Source of the DNA: Chitinimonas koreensis | GTDB taxonomy: Bacteria > Pseudomonadota > Gammaproteobacteria > Burkholderiales > Chitinimonadaceae | Assembly (NCBI RefSeq): GCF_014353015.1 | Contig: NZ_CP060704.1 | Location: 5,233,001 to 5,297,000 of the forward strand | DNA length: 64,000 bases | Direction: 5' to 3' | Notes under the pieces: generated by a model | What the model was told of the DNA's origin: nothing | The model's input: the letters and a program-made list of their open reading frames with translations, nothing else | Databases searched by the model: none | Shown here: one piece after another, positions 1 through 8,473 of the stretch | Layout of the letters: the number at the start of each line of letters is the position of its first letter | Position numbering within the stretch: position 1 is the stretch's first letter | Made by a program: the position numbers and the translations under genes

Positions 1-281
1 AGCGCGGCGAAGGTTTCGTCCGCGACCACGCCGGGATGTTCGAGCCGCACCCAGTGGTGGCGTGCGAGATAGGGCGCCGGCGCAATGCCGGGCTGGTCGG
101 TCAGTTCAAGGAAGCGGGCCGGATCGGCCTTGAGCGAGACGCCGGTGGAGACCGAGCGGTCGAGGCAGAACACGCAGAACATCTTGCCGCCGACCGAGAA
201 CACCCGGTCGACCTGCCATTTCACGTCGGCCGTCGCCCCGGGCAGGGCCAGGCAGAAGGCTTCGATCTCGGCGTAGTCCAT
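1..281 (-). CDS. MmcQ/YjbR family protein, 3' end cut by window edge
   Basis: The reading frame starts at ATG 279-281 and runs off the left edge, so only about the first 93 residues are visible. The N-terminus begins MDYAEIEAFCLALPGA and continues with a VFSVGGKMFC strand, then SLKADPARFLEL. This is the layout of the small (about 115-120 residue) MmcQ/YjbR CyaY-like fold family, often called DNA-binding proteins, whose cellular role is poorly defined. An AGGAGC ribosome site sits five bases before the ATG. It lies downstream of the SMC-complex genes on the same strand, about 75 bases away, but nothing here shows that it functions with them. Family call is good; function is unknown. Confidence 0.75.
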   Translation of the reverse strand, partial: MDYAEIEAFCLALPGATADVKWQVDRVFSVGGKMFCVFCLDRSVSTGVSLKADPARFLELTDQPGIAPAPYLARHHWVRLEHPGVVADETFAA

Positions 282-318
282 GCGTGCTCCTGGTCGGGTC
301 GATGCAGCATGTTAGGCC

Positions 319-349
319 GCGGCGGAGCGGCTTTCAGCCTTTCCGCCGC
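319..349 (-). terminator. hairpin after the SMC ATPase gene
   Basis: GCGGCGGA (319-326) pairs with TCCGCCGC (342-349) just past the stop codon of the mksB-like gene. There is no U-tract on either side, so it may only be an mRNA-end hairpin and not an intrinsic terminator. Confidence 0.3.
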
Positions 350-355
350 AGGCGA

Positions 356-3169
356 TCAGCGCGGCCGGCTGGCGTCGGTGCGGCGCCGGGTCTGGGTGAT
401 GATCGGCGCCCAGCGCTCGCTCGGCCGCTTCTTATAGGTACATAAGGTCAGCTCGCTCGGCGCGAAGGCATTGAGATTGTGGGTCAGCGGCGTAGTGATC
501 AGGTACTGCGCCTGGGTCGCCTTGAGGAAGGCGCCGACCTTGTCGATGTTGAGTACGTCGAGGTGGGCGAACGGCTCGTCGATGAAGACGAAGCCCGACG
601 GATTGCTCTCGTCCATCATCAGGCCGATCAGCAGGATCAGCGACTTCATCACCTGCTGGCCGCCCGAAGCCTCGCCGTCGTTCAGGCCCATCATGCCCTT
701 CTGGTCGAAGTCGAAACGCGCCACCAGGCCGGCGTTGGCCAGCACCGCGTCATCGTTGTCCAGATGCGGCATATCGACCTCGACATGGATGCCCGACAGC
801 TCGCCCAGCCGCTTCACGTTCTGGCCATAGCTGCGCACCGTGGCGCGCAGCTTGGCGATATAGGCGCCGCGCGCATCCTCGGTCAGCTCGCGGGCGCGCG
901 CCACTTCGCGGGCACGGGCCGCCGTCTCGCCGGCCAGCGCGTCGTAGTCCTGCTGGATCTTGTCGCGCAACTCCAGCACGCTGGCGTCGCGCTCCCAGTC
1001 GCCATGCTCGATGCGCTGGCGCTGGCGCTCGGCCTCGTGCCGCACCGCCTGGATCGAGCCCCATTCCTGCTTGAGCTCGGGCAGCACGGTGGCGACCACG
1101 CCCTGCGATTCGAGGGCGGCGCGCAGCTCGCGCGCGTCTTCGATCTGGCGTGCCTGCTCGGCCTGGCGCGCCTCGACCTGGCTCATCAGCTCGCGCACCT
1201 GGCGAGCCAGGCCGTCGCGGGCGATCTCTACCTTCTGCAAGGCCAGCCGGCCATCCATCGCCGTCTTGCGCGCCGTGTCGAGCGCGGCCTGCTGTTCGGC
1301 CAGCTCGCCGCCGAGCCGCTGCGCCTGCGCCTGCAACTCGGGCAGCACCTGCTCGGCCGCCTCGAATTCGTCGCGCCGCGCGGCCAGCTGCTGCACCGCA
1401 TCCATGCCGGCCAGCTGCAACTGCAGGCTGGCGATGCGGCGGCCCTGCTCGACCGACTCGCTTTCGCTGTCGAGGATCTGCTGGTTCAGGTCGCGCAGCC
1501 GGCGCGTCACCTCTTCCAGCCGCGACAGCCGGGCCGCTTCGCCGTAGGCATGGTCGCGCGGGTTGACGCCGATGAAGCGCGCGCCGCGGCGTTCCTTGTG
1601 ATAGCCGTCGCGGGTGATCCAGTCGCCCTGCACGCCGGCGCCGGCCTCGACCGACTTAACCCGTTGCACGTTGTTGAGCTGGCGGGTGAGCCAGCCCGGC
1701 GCGTCGGCGCGGAAGTCGACCACCTCGAGCACCGAGCCCGGCACCGCGCGCGGCGCGGCTTCGCGCTCGGGCACGATGAAGTGGCGATATTGCAGCCGCT
1801 GGCCGATGCGGAATGCGTCGGCGCGGTCGGCCTCGCGGTTGAGCAGGATGATGTGGCGATACGGCGCCAGCAGCGCCTCGACCGCTTCCTGCCAGCTGTT
1901 GTCGCGGACTTCGACGATCTCGGTCAGCAACTGGTGGGCGATGCCGGCCTCGTCGAGCGCGGCGCGCATCTGGCGCACGAAGGGCTCGGCCGGCGGGCGA
2001 CCGCCCTGCAGCGCGAACTGCAGTTCGGACAGCTGCTGGCGCTCGTCCTTGGCGGCCTTGATGCGCGCGTCGAGCTCACCCTTGCCCGCGCGCAGCCGGC
2101 CGACCTTGTCGGCCAGCTCGATCGAGTCGGCGCCCGACTCGGCTTCGGCCAAAGCCTTGAGCTTGTCGCGCTGGCCCAGCACCTTGTCGGCATCGCGCGC
2201 ATCGGCCTTGACCCGCTCGAATGGCTCCCACAGCGCCTTGTAGCGCGCATCGGCGGTCTGCTCGGCCTGCACCGCGGCCTCGGTGGCGCCGTGCAGCCGG
2301 TAGTACTCGGCATCGGCGGCAGCCAGCTCGTCCTGGCGCGCCCGCAGCGCGCGGCGCACGCCGGTGTACTGGCTGCGATAGCCCTGCAGCGATTCCCAGG
2401 CGTCGAGATAGCGCAGCGCCGGCAGCACCGTGCTTTCGAGGTGCTGCACTTCCTGCTGCAGCTCCTGCCATTCGAGGTAGCGGTTGGCGCGGCCGCGCAT
2501 CTGCTCGACCTTGTTGCCCAGGCCAGCCAGGCTGTTCTCCAGCTCGACCAGCTCGGCCTCGGCTTCGCGCTGCTCGGTCTTGGCCTGCTGGTAGTTGTCG
2601 AGCACCTGCTTGTCGCCGAACACCTGGAACACCAGGTCGAGCAGCGCCTTGGGGCTGTATTCGCACAGCTTGTCGGTATCGCCCTGCTCGAGCGCCAGCA
2701 CCTCGGCGATCGCGCGGGTCAGGCCGGCCTGCTCCAGTGCCAGCTTGTAGTCGTTGACGCCGAGCCAGCGCAGCTGCTCCTCGGTGCCGGCCTCGAGCTC
2801 GATCTCGCCCTCGGCGATCGCGTAGTGGCGCGCCCAATCGCCGCCCTGCTTCTTCACGCGGCAGAACAGCGTGACCTTGTCGGCGGTGATCGGGAAGAAA
2901 GGATAGGGGAACAGGCCGCCGCCCTCGCGGCGCGGGTTGTCGACCACGCCGCGCAGCCAGGCGACCGGCTCGGTGCTGTTGCGCACGTAGCGCTTGTAGT
3001 CGCGCCGGCCCGAGCAGCGCAGGCACAGCAGCGTGCGCAGCGCGTCGAGCAAGGTGGTCTTGCCCGAGCCGTTGGGGCCGACGATGGTGACGATCTGCGC
3101 GTCGAGCGGGATTTCGATGCTTTGCCAGAAATCCCAGTTGCGCATCTCGAGCTTACGGAATTGGAACAT
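356..3169 (-). CDS. mksB: SMC-family ATPase, MksB/JetC-like
   Basis: This 937-residue protein has the split ATPase of an SMC protein. Walker A GPNGSGKT is at residues 31-38, the ABC signature SGGQ is at about 835-838, and Walker B FVFIDEP followed by AHLD is near 860-871. Between them lie two long Glu/Gln/Arg/Ala-rich coiled-coil arms (about 190-390 and 560-800) flanking a globular hinge-like segment near 400-520. The size, far below MukB (about 1480) and canonical Smc (about 1170), matches the MksB/JetC group. It is the third gene of a unit whose first two products are a kleisin-like and a small winged-helix-like protein, the MksF-E-B / JetA-B-C order. Expected role is ATP-driven DNA loop extrusion or loading, either in chromosome organisation or in plasmid defence. 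I see no JetD nuclease gene in the window. SMC assignment is firm; the Mks subtype is inferred from size and order. Confidence 0.75.
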   Translation of the reverse strand: MFQFRKLEMRNWDFWQSIEIPLDAQIVTIVGPNGSGKTTLLDALRTLLCLRCSGRRDYKRYVRNSTEPVAWLRGVVDNPRREGGGLFPYPFFPITADKVTLFCRVKKQGGDWARHYAIAEGEIELEAGTEEQLRWLGVNDYKLALEQAGLTRAIAEVLALEQGDTDKLCEYSPKALLDLVFQVFGDKQVLDNYQQAKTEQREAEAELVELENSLAGLGNKVEQMRGRANRYLEWQELQQEVQHLESTVLPALRYLDAWESLQGYRSQYTGVRRALRARQDELAAADAEYYRLHGATEAAVQAEQTADARYKALWEPFERVKADARDADKVLGQRDKLKALAEAESGADSIELADKVGRLRAGKGELDARIKAAKDERQQLSELQFALQGGRPPAEPFVRQMRAALDEAGIAHQLLTEIVEVRDNSWQEAVEALLAPYRHIILLNREADRADAFRIGQRLQYRHFIVPEREAAPRAVPGSVLEVVDFRADAPGWLTRQLNNVQRVKSVEAGAGVQGDWITRDGYHKERRGARFIGVNPRDHAYGEAARLSRLEEVTRRLRDLNQQILDSESESVEQGRRIASLQLQLAGMDAVQQLAARRDEFEAAEQVLPELQAQAQRLGGELAEQQAALDTARKTAMDGRLALQKVEIARDGLARQVRELMSQVEARQAEQARQIEDARELRAALESQGVVATVLPELKQEWGSIQAVRHEAERQRQRIEHGDWERDASVLELRDKIQQDYDALAGETAARAREVARARELTEDARGAYIAKLRATVRSYGQNVKRLGELSGIHVEVDMPHLDNDDAVLANAGLVARFDFDQKGMMGLNDGEASGGQQVMKSLILLIGLMMDESNPSGFVFIDEPFAHLDVLNIDKVGAFLKATQAQYLITTPLTHNLNAFAPSELTLCTYKKRPSERWAPIITQTRRRTDASRPR

Positions 3170-3212
3170 TGCGCACTCTTTCGGCCCTCGCGGGCCTGCC
3201 CGGATGGGCCGG

Positions 3213-3863
3213 TTATTCGGCGGCGGCCTGCTCGGCGGCGCGGCGCTTGAGCACCTCGCCGAGCGCGCCCTCGATCACGCGCGGGGCGAGCGTGCCGTAG
3301 TCGAGCATCAGGTCGAGCAAGGGACCTTCGAGAATGATCTTGTTGCGGCGCTCGATGAAGCCGAGCCGGGCCAGCTGGCCCAGGTTGGCGTTCATGCGGG
3401 TCTTGCCGCCGAGCTTGTCGCGGTAGTCGGCGTAGAGCGCGTCCTCGGGGATGCCGACCGACACCTCTTCGCCCTGCAGCAGCGGCTTCTCTGCGCCGAA
3501 CATGTCGGCCTGGCCTTCGCGCTCCTTCTCGGCGCGGGCGATCTGGCGCTCGCGCTTGGGCAGGATGATCTGCGCCCACAGCACCACCAGCAGCGCCACC
3601 GCGTCGCGCGGCAGGTTCATGTTGTTGTTGAGCCAGGCGTCGCCGTCGCCGAACACGAAGGGCTGCATCTCCTCGGCCAGGCCCACCGCCAGGTATTCGG
3701 CATAGGGATTCTCCAGCAGCGCCAGGCCGACCTCGGCCAGCCGGTGGTCGAGCGCGGCGCGGAAGTCGTCGTCGACCAACGCGCGGCGCGCCAGCGGGTC
3801 GTTGCGCGGGATGAAGCGGTGCGCGATCAGCCGCGCGCTGAGGATGGCAAGGGCGTTGTCCAT
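3213..3863 (-). CDS. mksE: MksE/JetB-like accessory subunit of the SMC complex
   Basis: The product is 216 residues, close to the usual 200-240 of MksE/JetB KITE proteins, which are winged-helix dimers that bind the kleisin and DNA. No catalytic motif is visible. The N-terminal half is helical and rich in Arg/Leu, a LVVLWAQIILPKR helix lies near residues 90-105, and the C-terminal third (GQLARLGFIERRNK, about 165-178) looks like the recognition end of a winged helix. It sits 95 bases after the kleisin-like gene and 43 bases before the SMC ATPase, all on the minus strand. The assignment rests on gene order, size and fold features and not on a diagnostic motif; it could be described simply as a conserved protein of an SMC operon. 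Confidence 0.6.
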   Translation of the reverse strand: MDNALAILSARLIAHRFIPRNDPLARRALVDDDFRAALDHRLAEVGLALLENPYAEYLAVGLAEEMQPFVFGDGDAWLNNNMNLPRDAVALLVVLWAQIILPKRERQIARAEKEREGQADMFGAEKPLLQGEEVSVGIPEDALYADYRDKLGGKTRMNANLGQLARLGFIERRNKIILEGPLLDLMLDYGTLAPRVIEGALGEVLKRRAAEQAAAE

Positions 3864-3958
3864 GGCTTAACTCGTCCTTCTGGACCGCGGGCCGTGCCCG
3901 CGGCGGCGTCGACGCGGGGTCGACGAGATTCGTGGCCCGATCCGGCCGCGCGCAGCCG

Positions 3959-5212
3959 TCATCGGCGCGGGCGCAACCGGCCGAGCGAGATGCTGGCCAC
4001 TTCGGGATGGTCGATCTGCTCGACTTCGCCGTCGGTCTCCAGCGCCAGCGGCAGGCGCACGATGTCGCCGACCACGCTGCGCTCGACCTCGGCCTCGCTG
4101 TCGCCGATCAGGCTCAGCAGCGACAGCCGGTAGGCGGTCTCGCGATAGCTGTCGGCGATCACCGCCTCACGCAGGCTGGCCGGCGCCTCGATGCGCGCCA
4201 GCACGGCGTGCAGCGCCTCGGCCTCGAACAGCCGCTCGGCCTCGACCGCGCCGACCGCCGGCGCGACCTGCTTGTCGGGCAGCGCCAGCGAGCCGGCGGC
4301 CAGCCGTTCGCGGTCGATCAGCTCGTATTCGGCGATGTCGAGCATCTCGTTGCCGGTGACGAAGGCCGGCTGCGGCGGGAAGCGCAGCATGCCGGCCGCC
4401 ATCGCGGCCAGGTCGCCCTGCGCCGCGCTGCGCAGCCATTCGGCGATATCGCTCGAAGTGAGGCCCGACTGGCCGAGGTGGACGCGCTGCGCCTGCAGCT
4501 GGTTGAGCCGGCGCTGGAACACGCCGGTGAGCCGCAGCAGCCGCGACTGGACGTCGTGGATCGACTGCACCGCGTCGAGCGTGCGGCGGTCGTACTGCTC
4601 GTCGGCCATCAGCTCGTGGGTCAGCGCAGTACCCTTCTGCACCCAGCGCCAGACCGCCTCGAGCCGGCCCTGCGCCTTCTTGATCTGGTATTCGGACTGC
4701 GATTCGAGCGCGTCCTCGAAATAGCGGTGCAGCTCCTTGAGCCGGGCCAGCAGGTGCTGCAGCGTCTCGTTCGAGACCTGGCCGAGCTGCTGCTGGCCGG
4801 CCGCCTGGGCGGTCAGGTAGCCGAGCTCGGCGTCTTCCTCGGAGAAGGCCAGCAGCGTCGACAAGGCGGCCAGCGCGACCCGGCCGGTCTCGGCGATGCG
4901 GTAGAGGCCGTCGTCGGCGTCCCACAGCAACAGCTCGTTCTGGCGCAGCCGGGTCAGCACCGTCTCCAGCTTGATCGGGTTCACATAGGCGAAGTGGGCC
5001 TGCAACTGCTGCGGCGACCAGCGCGGCTCGTGGCCGCGCGCGCCGATCTCGCGCAGCACCAGCAGCCGCACCAGCACCTGTTCCTCGTTGCCGTGGAACA
5101 GCGTGATGAAGGCGGCCAGCAGGTTGCGCGCGCGCAGCAGCTCGGCCAGCGGCGGCAGGTCGAGCGGGTTGAGATTGCTGGCGAAGAAATCGGCGAGGCG
5201 TTCGTCGGACAT
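3959..5212 (-). CDS. mksF: MksF/JetA-like kleisin subunit
   Basis: This 417-residue protein is the first gene of the SMC-complex unit. The N-terminal 120 residues look like a winged-helix domain (PPLAELLRARNLLAAFITLF, then PIKLETVLTRLRQNELLLWD). A long helical middle section with regularly spaced Arg/Gln/Leu runs from about 150 to 290, and the C-terminus ends in a basic LRPRR tail. Kleisins of the MksF/JetA type are 400-500 residues and bridge the SMC heads. The start is 46 bases downstream of the obgE stop on the same strand and I see no terminator between them, so the complex may be transcribed with obgE. No catalytic residues are apparent. The call comes mainly from operon position and length. 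Confidence 0.55.
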   Translation of the reverse strand: MSDERLADFFASNLNPLDLPPLAELLRARNLLAAFITLFHGNEEQVLVRLLVLREIGARGHEPRWSPQQLQAHFAYVNPIKLETVLTRLRQNELLLWDADDGLYRIAETGRVALAALSTLLAFSEEDAELGYLTAQAAGQQQLGQVSNETLQHLLARLKELHRYFEDALESQSEYQIKKAQGRLEAVWRWVQKGTALTHELMADEQYDRRTLDAVQSIHDVQSRLLRLTGVFQRRLNQLQAQRVHLGQSGLTSSDIAEWLRSAAQGDLAAMAAGMLRFPPQPAFVTGNEMLDIAEYELIDRERLAAGSLALPDKQVAPAVGAVEAERLFEAEALHAVLARIEAPASLREAVIADSYRETAYRLSLLSLIGDSEAEVERSVVGDIVRLPLALETDGEVEQIDHPEVASISLGRLRPRR

Positions 5213-5258
5213 GGTCGGAATCAGGCGAGGCGGCGGAGCCGCCGGGCGCGGCGACGCA

Positions 5259-6383
5259 TCAGGACTTGGTCGGATCGTAGGGCGCGTGCAGCGCCTCGGC
5301 CTCGGTCGGGGCGCCCTCTTCGCGCTGCGGGCGGGTCGCCTCGAGGTAGTCCATCACCGCCCAGCACAGCTGCTGGGTGCCTTCGCCGGTGAGGCCCGAG
5401 ATGGTGAAGACGCGCGGCACGGCCGGGTCGAACGGCGCCAGCGGATCGATCTCGACGCGCGGCCAGCCGAAGGCTTCGAGGAAGGCCTCGACGCGCGCCC
5501 CGCGCTCGTCCTCGGGCACCATGTCGAGCTTGTTGAGCACCAGCCAGCGTGGCTTGTGGTACAGCGTCTCGTCGTACTTGCGCAGCTCCTCGACGATGGC
5601 CTGCGCCTCGCGCACCGGGTCGGTCTCTTCGTTGAACGGGGCGAGGTCGACCAGGTGCAGCAGGATGCCGGTGCGCGCCAGGTGCTTGAGGAAGCGGTGG
5701 CCCAGGCCGGCGCCTTCGGCCGCGCCCTCGATCAGGCCGGGGATGTCGGCGATCACGAAGCTGCGGTTGTGGTCGATGCGCACCACGCCGAGATTCGGAT
5801 GCAGCGTGGTGAACGGATAGTCCGCCACCTTGGGCTTGGCGGCCGACACCGCGCGGATGAAGGTCGACTTGCCGGCGTTGGGCATGCCCAGCAGGCCGAC
5901 ATCGGCCAGCACCTTGAGCTCGAGCCGCAGCTCGCGCTGCTCGCCCTCCTCGCCGTAGGTGAACTGGCGCGGCGCGCGGTTGGTGGAGGACTTGAAATGC
6001 AGGTTGCCCAGGCCGCCCTTGCCGCCCTTGGCGATCAGCGCCTGCTGGCCGTCGTGGGTCAGGTCGGCGACCAGTTCGCCGGATTCGGCATCGGTGATCA
6101 CCGTACCGACCGGCATGCGCAGGTAGATGTCGTCGGCACCCTTGCCGTAGCAGTCGGCGCCGCGGCCGTTCTCGCCGTGCTTGGCGCGGTACTGCTTCAC
6201 GAAGCGGTAGTCGACCAGCGTGTTGATGTCCTTGTCGGCCACTGCCCAGATGCTGCCGCCGCGGCCGCCATCGCCGCCGTCGGGGCCGCCGCGCGGCACG
6301 AACTTCTCGCGGCGCATGCTGGCCGAACCATTGCCGCCGCTGCCGCCGATCACTTCGATGCGGGCTTCGTCGATGAATTTCAT
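5259..6383 (-). CDS. obgE: Obg GTPase (ribosome assembly)
   Basis: Essential Obg/CgtA GTPase of 374 residues that binds the 50S subunit during late assembly and responds to ppGpp. The glycine-rich Obg fold fills the first 155 residues (GGSGGNGSASMRREKF, then GGPDGGDGGRGG). The G domain follows, with G1 GMPNAGKST, the switch region YPFTTLHPNLG, G3 DIPGLIEGA and G4 NKLDM. The acidic C-terminal tail is short. It follows rplU-rpmA on the same strand, the standard bacterial arrangement, with a terminator-like hairpin between rpmA and obgE that would lower read-through. The start chosen gives MKFIDEAR, the conserved N-terminus of the family. Confidence 0.97.
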   Translation of the reverse strand: MKFIDEARIEVIGGSGGNGSASMRREKFVPRGGPDGGDGGRGGSIWAVADKDINTLVDYRFVKQYRAKHGENGRGADCYGKGADDIYLRMPVGTVITDAESGELVADLTHDGQQALIAKGGKGGLGNLHFKSSTNRAPRQFTYGEEGEQRELRLELKVLADVGLLGMPNAGKSTFIRAVSAAKPKVADYPFTTLHPNLGVVRIDHNRSFVIADIPGLIEGAAEGAGLGHRFLKHLARTGILLHLVDLAPFNEETDPVREAQAIVEELRKYDETLYHKPRWLVLNKLDMVPEDERGARVEAFLEAFGWPRVEIDPLAPFDPAVPRVFTISGLTGEGTQQLCWAVMDYLEATRPQREEGAPTEAEALHAPYDPTKS

Positions 6384-6440
6384 GGGTAGGCGTGTCCTGT
6401 CTTGATCAGCATGACCGCGGGCCGGGCCGGCCTGCGCGGA

Positions 6441-6470
6441 AACGAAAAAGCCCTATCTGCGAGATAGGGC
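6441..6470 (-). terminator. intrinsic terminator after rpmA
   Basis: A perfect 9-bp stem, GCCCTATCT / AGATAGGGC with a 3-base loop (6450-6470), is followed on the minus strand by CTTTTTCGTT. It lies between the rpmA stop and the obgE start and is well placed to end or attenuate the ribosomal-protein transcript. The plus side has only a weaker T-rich flank. Confidence 0.8.
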
Positions 6471-6524
6471 TTCGATTTTAAGCGAAACGCCCTGCGACCG
6501 GCGTCCCGCTTGACCGGGCGAGGC

Positions 6525-6797
6525 TCAGGCCTCGGCGCCGGTGTAGGGCTCGACCACCACGGTCTTGCGCTTGAGCGCGCCCTTGACCACGAACTTCACG
6601 TAGCCGTCGACCTTCGCGTACAGGGTGTGATCCTTGCCCATGCCCACGTTGTCGCCAGCGTGGAAGCGGGTGCCGCGCTGACGGATGATGATCGAACCGG
6701 CCGGGATCAGCTCGCCGCCGTAAACCTTGGTGCCAAGTCGCTTCGACTCGGAGTCGCGGCCGTTGCGCGAGCTACCGCCTGCTTTTTTGTGTGCCAT
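6525..6797 (-). CDS. rpmA: 50S ribosomal protein L27
   Basis: The 90-residue product begins MAHKKAGGSSRNGRDSESKR, the conserved L27 start whose flexible N-terminal tail reaches the peptidyl-transferase centre. The GGELIPAGSIIIRQRGTRFH core is also typical. Length matches the usual 85-91 residues. It lies 16 bases after rplU and shares its promoter. Confidence 0.98.
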   Translation of the reverse strand: MAHKKAGGSSRNGRDSESKRLGTKVYGGELIPAGSIIIRQRGTRFHAGDNVGMGKDHTLYAKVDGYVKFVVKGALKRKTVVVEPYTGAEA

Positions 6798-6813
6798 GTT
6801 TCAGACTCCTTGC

Positions 6814-7125
6814 TTACTTGACGATGGCGTCGATGCGAATTTCGGTGAAATTCTGGCGATGGCCCTGGCGCTTCTGGTAGTGCTTGCGGCGGCGCATCTT
6901 GAAGATGCGGACCTTCTCGCCACGACCATGCGCAACCACGGTTGCCTCGATCTTGGCGCCAGCCACGACCGGGGTGCCAATGGTAACCGCTTCACCGTCC
7001 ACCACCATCAGTACTTCTTCAAGCACGATTTGGGCGTCGATGTCGGCGGCAATCTGTTCTACTTTGAGTTTTTCGCCGACGGCAACTTTGTACTGCTTGC
7101 CCCCGGTTTTTACGACCGCGTACAT
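6814..7125 (-). CDS. rplU: 50S ribosomal protein L21
   Basis: The 103-residue product starts MYAVVKTGGKQYKV and includes the signature KMRRRKHYQKRQGHRQ near residues 76-91, as in all bacterial L21 proteins. An AGGAGC ribosome site precedes the ATG at 7123-7125. The frame stays open far upstream (into the region antisense to ispB), so the start is fixed by homology and by the ribosome site. First gene of rplU-rpmA, with a near-consensus sigma70 promoter directly upstream. Confidence 0.98.
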   Translation of the reverse strand: MYAVVKTGGKQYKVAVGEKLKVEQIAADIDAQIVLEEVLMVVDGEAVTIGTPVVAGAKIEATVVAHGRGEKVRIFKMRRRKHYQKRQGHRQNFTEIRIDAIVK

Positions 7126-7174
7126 AGACTGAGCTCCTGATAAATCCCCACGCGCGACGCGTAGGGAGCCGCGC

Positions 7175-7203
7175 ACTATACGGAAGTCGCTGAATTTGGT
7201 CAA
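7175..7203 (-). promoter_or_regulatory. sigma70 promoter of rplU-rpmA
   Basis: On the minus strand TTGACC (7203-7198) and TATAGT (7180-7175) are separated by exactly 17 bases. Transcription would begin near 7168, leaving a leader of about 40 bases before the rplU start. Confidence 0.8.
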
Positions 7204-7307
7204 TATTTCAGCCATATCGGCCAGCCCGGACGGCTGCCTGCGGGCCTTGGCCCCGGCTGCGATCGTGCAGTGCAACGTAGCCGACCGCGGCCGGCGCGCC
7301 GCTCGGC

Positions 7308-7313
7308 TATAAT
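7308..7313 (+). promoter_or_regulatory. probable -10 box of ispB
   Basis: A perfect TATAAT lies 37 bases before the ispB start codon and faces away from the rplU promoter. No recognisable -35 box is found 16-18 bases upstream, so the promoter is only partly supported. Confidence 0.5.
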
Positions 7314-7350
7314 CGCGCGGTTTATCAAACTCGCCAGCCGATCCCGCAAC

Positions 7351-8319
7351 GTGTCCATCGAATTCGTCAAATCCGTCATCGCCGCCGACATGCAGGCGGT
7401 CGATCAATTGATCCGCGAGCGCCTGCATTCCGAGGTCGCGCTGGTGCGCCAGGTGGCCGAATACATCATCTCCTCGGGCGGCAAGCGGCTGCGCCCGGTG
7501 CTGGTGCTGCTGTCGGCCGGCGCGCTCGGCTACCGCGGCGAGCATCACCGCGAGCTGGCCGCCGTGGTCGAGTTCATCCACACGGCCACCCTGCTGCACG
7601 ACGACGTGGTCGACGAATCGAGCCTGCGCCGCGGCCGCGACACCGCCAACGCGATGTTCGGCAATGCCGCCAGCGTGCTGGTCGGCGACTTCCTCTACTC
7701 GCGCGCCTTCCAGATGATGGTCGGCGTGAACGACATGCGGGTGATGCAGGTGCTGGCCGACGCGACCAACGTGATCGCCGAGGGCGAGGTGCTGCAGCTG
7801 ATGAACATCGGCGACGCCGAGCTCGACGAGGCCGACTACCTCAAGGTGATCCGCTACAAGACCGCCAAGCTGTTCGAGGCCGCCGCGCGCCTCGGCGCCC
7901 TGCTGTCCAAGTCCGACGCCGCGACCGAAGACGCGATGGCGCGCTTCGGCATGCACCTGGGCACCGCCTTCCAGATCGTCGACGACGTGCTCGACTACTC
8001 GGGCGACGCCGGCGAGATCGGCAAGAACCTCGGCGACGACCTGGCCGAGGGCAAGTGCACGCTGCCGCTGATCCACGCCATGCGCCTCGGCACCGCCGAA
8101 CAGGCCGCGGTGGTGCGCGAGGCCATCGTGCACGCCCAGCGCGACCATTTCGCCGCGGTACTGGCCGCCGTGCAGGGTAGCGGCGCGCTCGAGGCCGCGA
8201 TGGCCGCCGCGCGCGGCGAAGCCCGGCAGGCGCTGGCAGCACTGGCCGGCCTGCCCGACAACGACTCGACCCGCGCCCTCCATGCGCTGGCCGAATTCGC
8301 GGTCAACCGCAGCAATTGA
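7351..8319 (+). CDS. ispB: octaprenyl diphosphate synthase
   Basis: A trans-polyprenyl diphosphate synthase of 322 residues that builds the isoprenoid side chain of ubiquinone from IPP and FPP. The first aspartate-rich motif is LLHDDVVDESSLRRG near residue 81 and the second is QIVDDVLDYSGD near 210. The SGGKRLRP loop near residue 45 binds diphosphate. The GTG at 7351 is chosen because VSIEFVKSVIAADM matches the usual short N-terminus and because a TATAAT box lies just upstream; the open frame further 5' runs over the promoter. It is divergent from rplU, a conserved arrangement in proteobacteria. Confidence 0.93.
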   Translation: MSIEFVKSVIAADMQAVDQLIRERLHSEVALVRQVAEYIISSGGKRLRPVLVLLSAGALGYRGEHHRELAAVVEFIHTATLLHDDVVDESSLRRGRDTANAMFGNAASVLVGDFLYSRAFQMMVGVNDMRVMQVLADATNVIAEGEVLQLMNIGDAELDEADYLKVIRYKTAKLFEAAARLGALLSKSDAATEDAMARFGMHLGTAFQIVDDVLDYSGDAGEIGKNLGDDLAEGKCTLPLIHAMRLGTAEQAAVVREAIVHAQRDHFAAVLAAVQGSGALEAAMAAARGEARQALAALAGLPDNDSTRALHALAEFAVNRSN

Positions 8320-8348
8320 AACAAGTTGAACAAATTTGCACGCGGGGG

Positions 8349-8377
8349 TTTACAGCTCGGCGGTGAATCTCCATAAT
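8349..8377 (+). promoter_or_regulatory. promoter of tRNA-Pro
   Basis: TTTACA (8349-8354) and CATAAT (8372-8377) are 17 bases apart and end 13 bases before the first base of the tRNA, an ideal sigma70 layout for a stable RNA gene. Confidence 0.75.
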
Positions 8378-8390
8378 GCGCAGCTCCTTT

Positions 8391-8467
8391 CGGGGTGTAG
8401 CTTAGCCTGGTAGAGCGCTACGTTCGGGACGTAGAGGCCGGTGGTTCGAATCCACTCACCCCGACCA
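8391..8467 (+). tRNA. tRNA-Pro, anticodon CGG
   Basis: The 77-base gene folds as a full cloverleaf. A 7-bp acceptor stem (CGGGGTG with CACCCCG) is followed by the encoded ACCA end. The anticodon stem CTACG/CGTAG holds the loop TTCGGGA, which puts CGG at positions 34-36, and the T-loop TTCGAAT is canonical. It reads CCG, a frequent codon in this GC-rich genome. It has its own promoter and terminator. Confidence 0.97.
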
Positions 8468-8473
8468 GACATG

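Noticed and set aside
479..3250. 923-codon open frame on plus opposite the SMC ATPase
   Set aside because: It is a His/Ala/Leu/Gly-rich antisense shadow typical of GC-rich DNA, with no ribosome site or domain, while the minus frame has complete ATPase motifs.
356..5212. MukBEF or full Wadjet call
   Set aside because: The ATPase is too short for MukB, and no JetD nuclease gene is visible, so only an Mks/JetABC-like label is supported.
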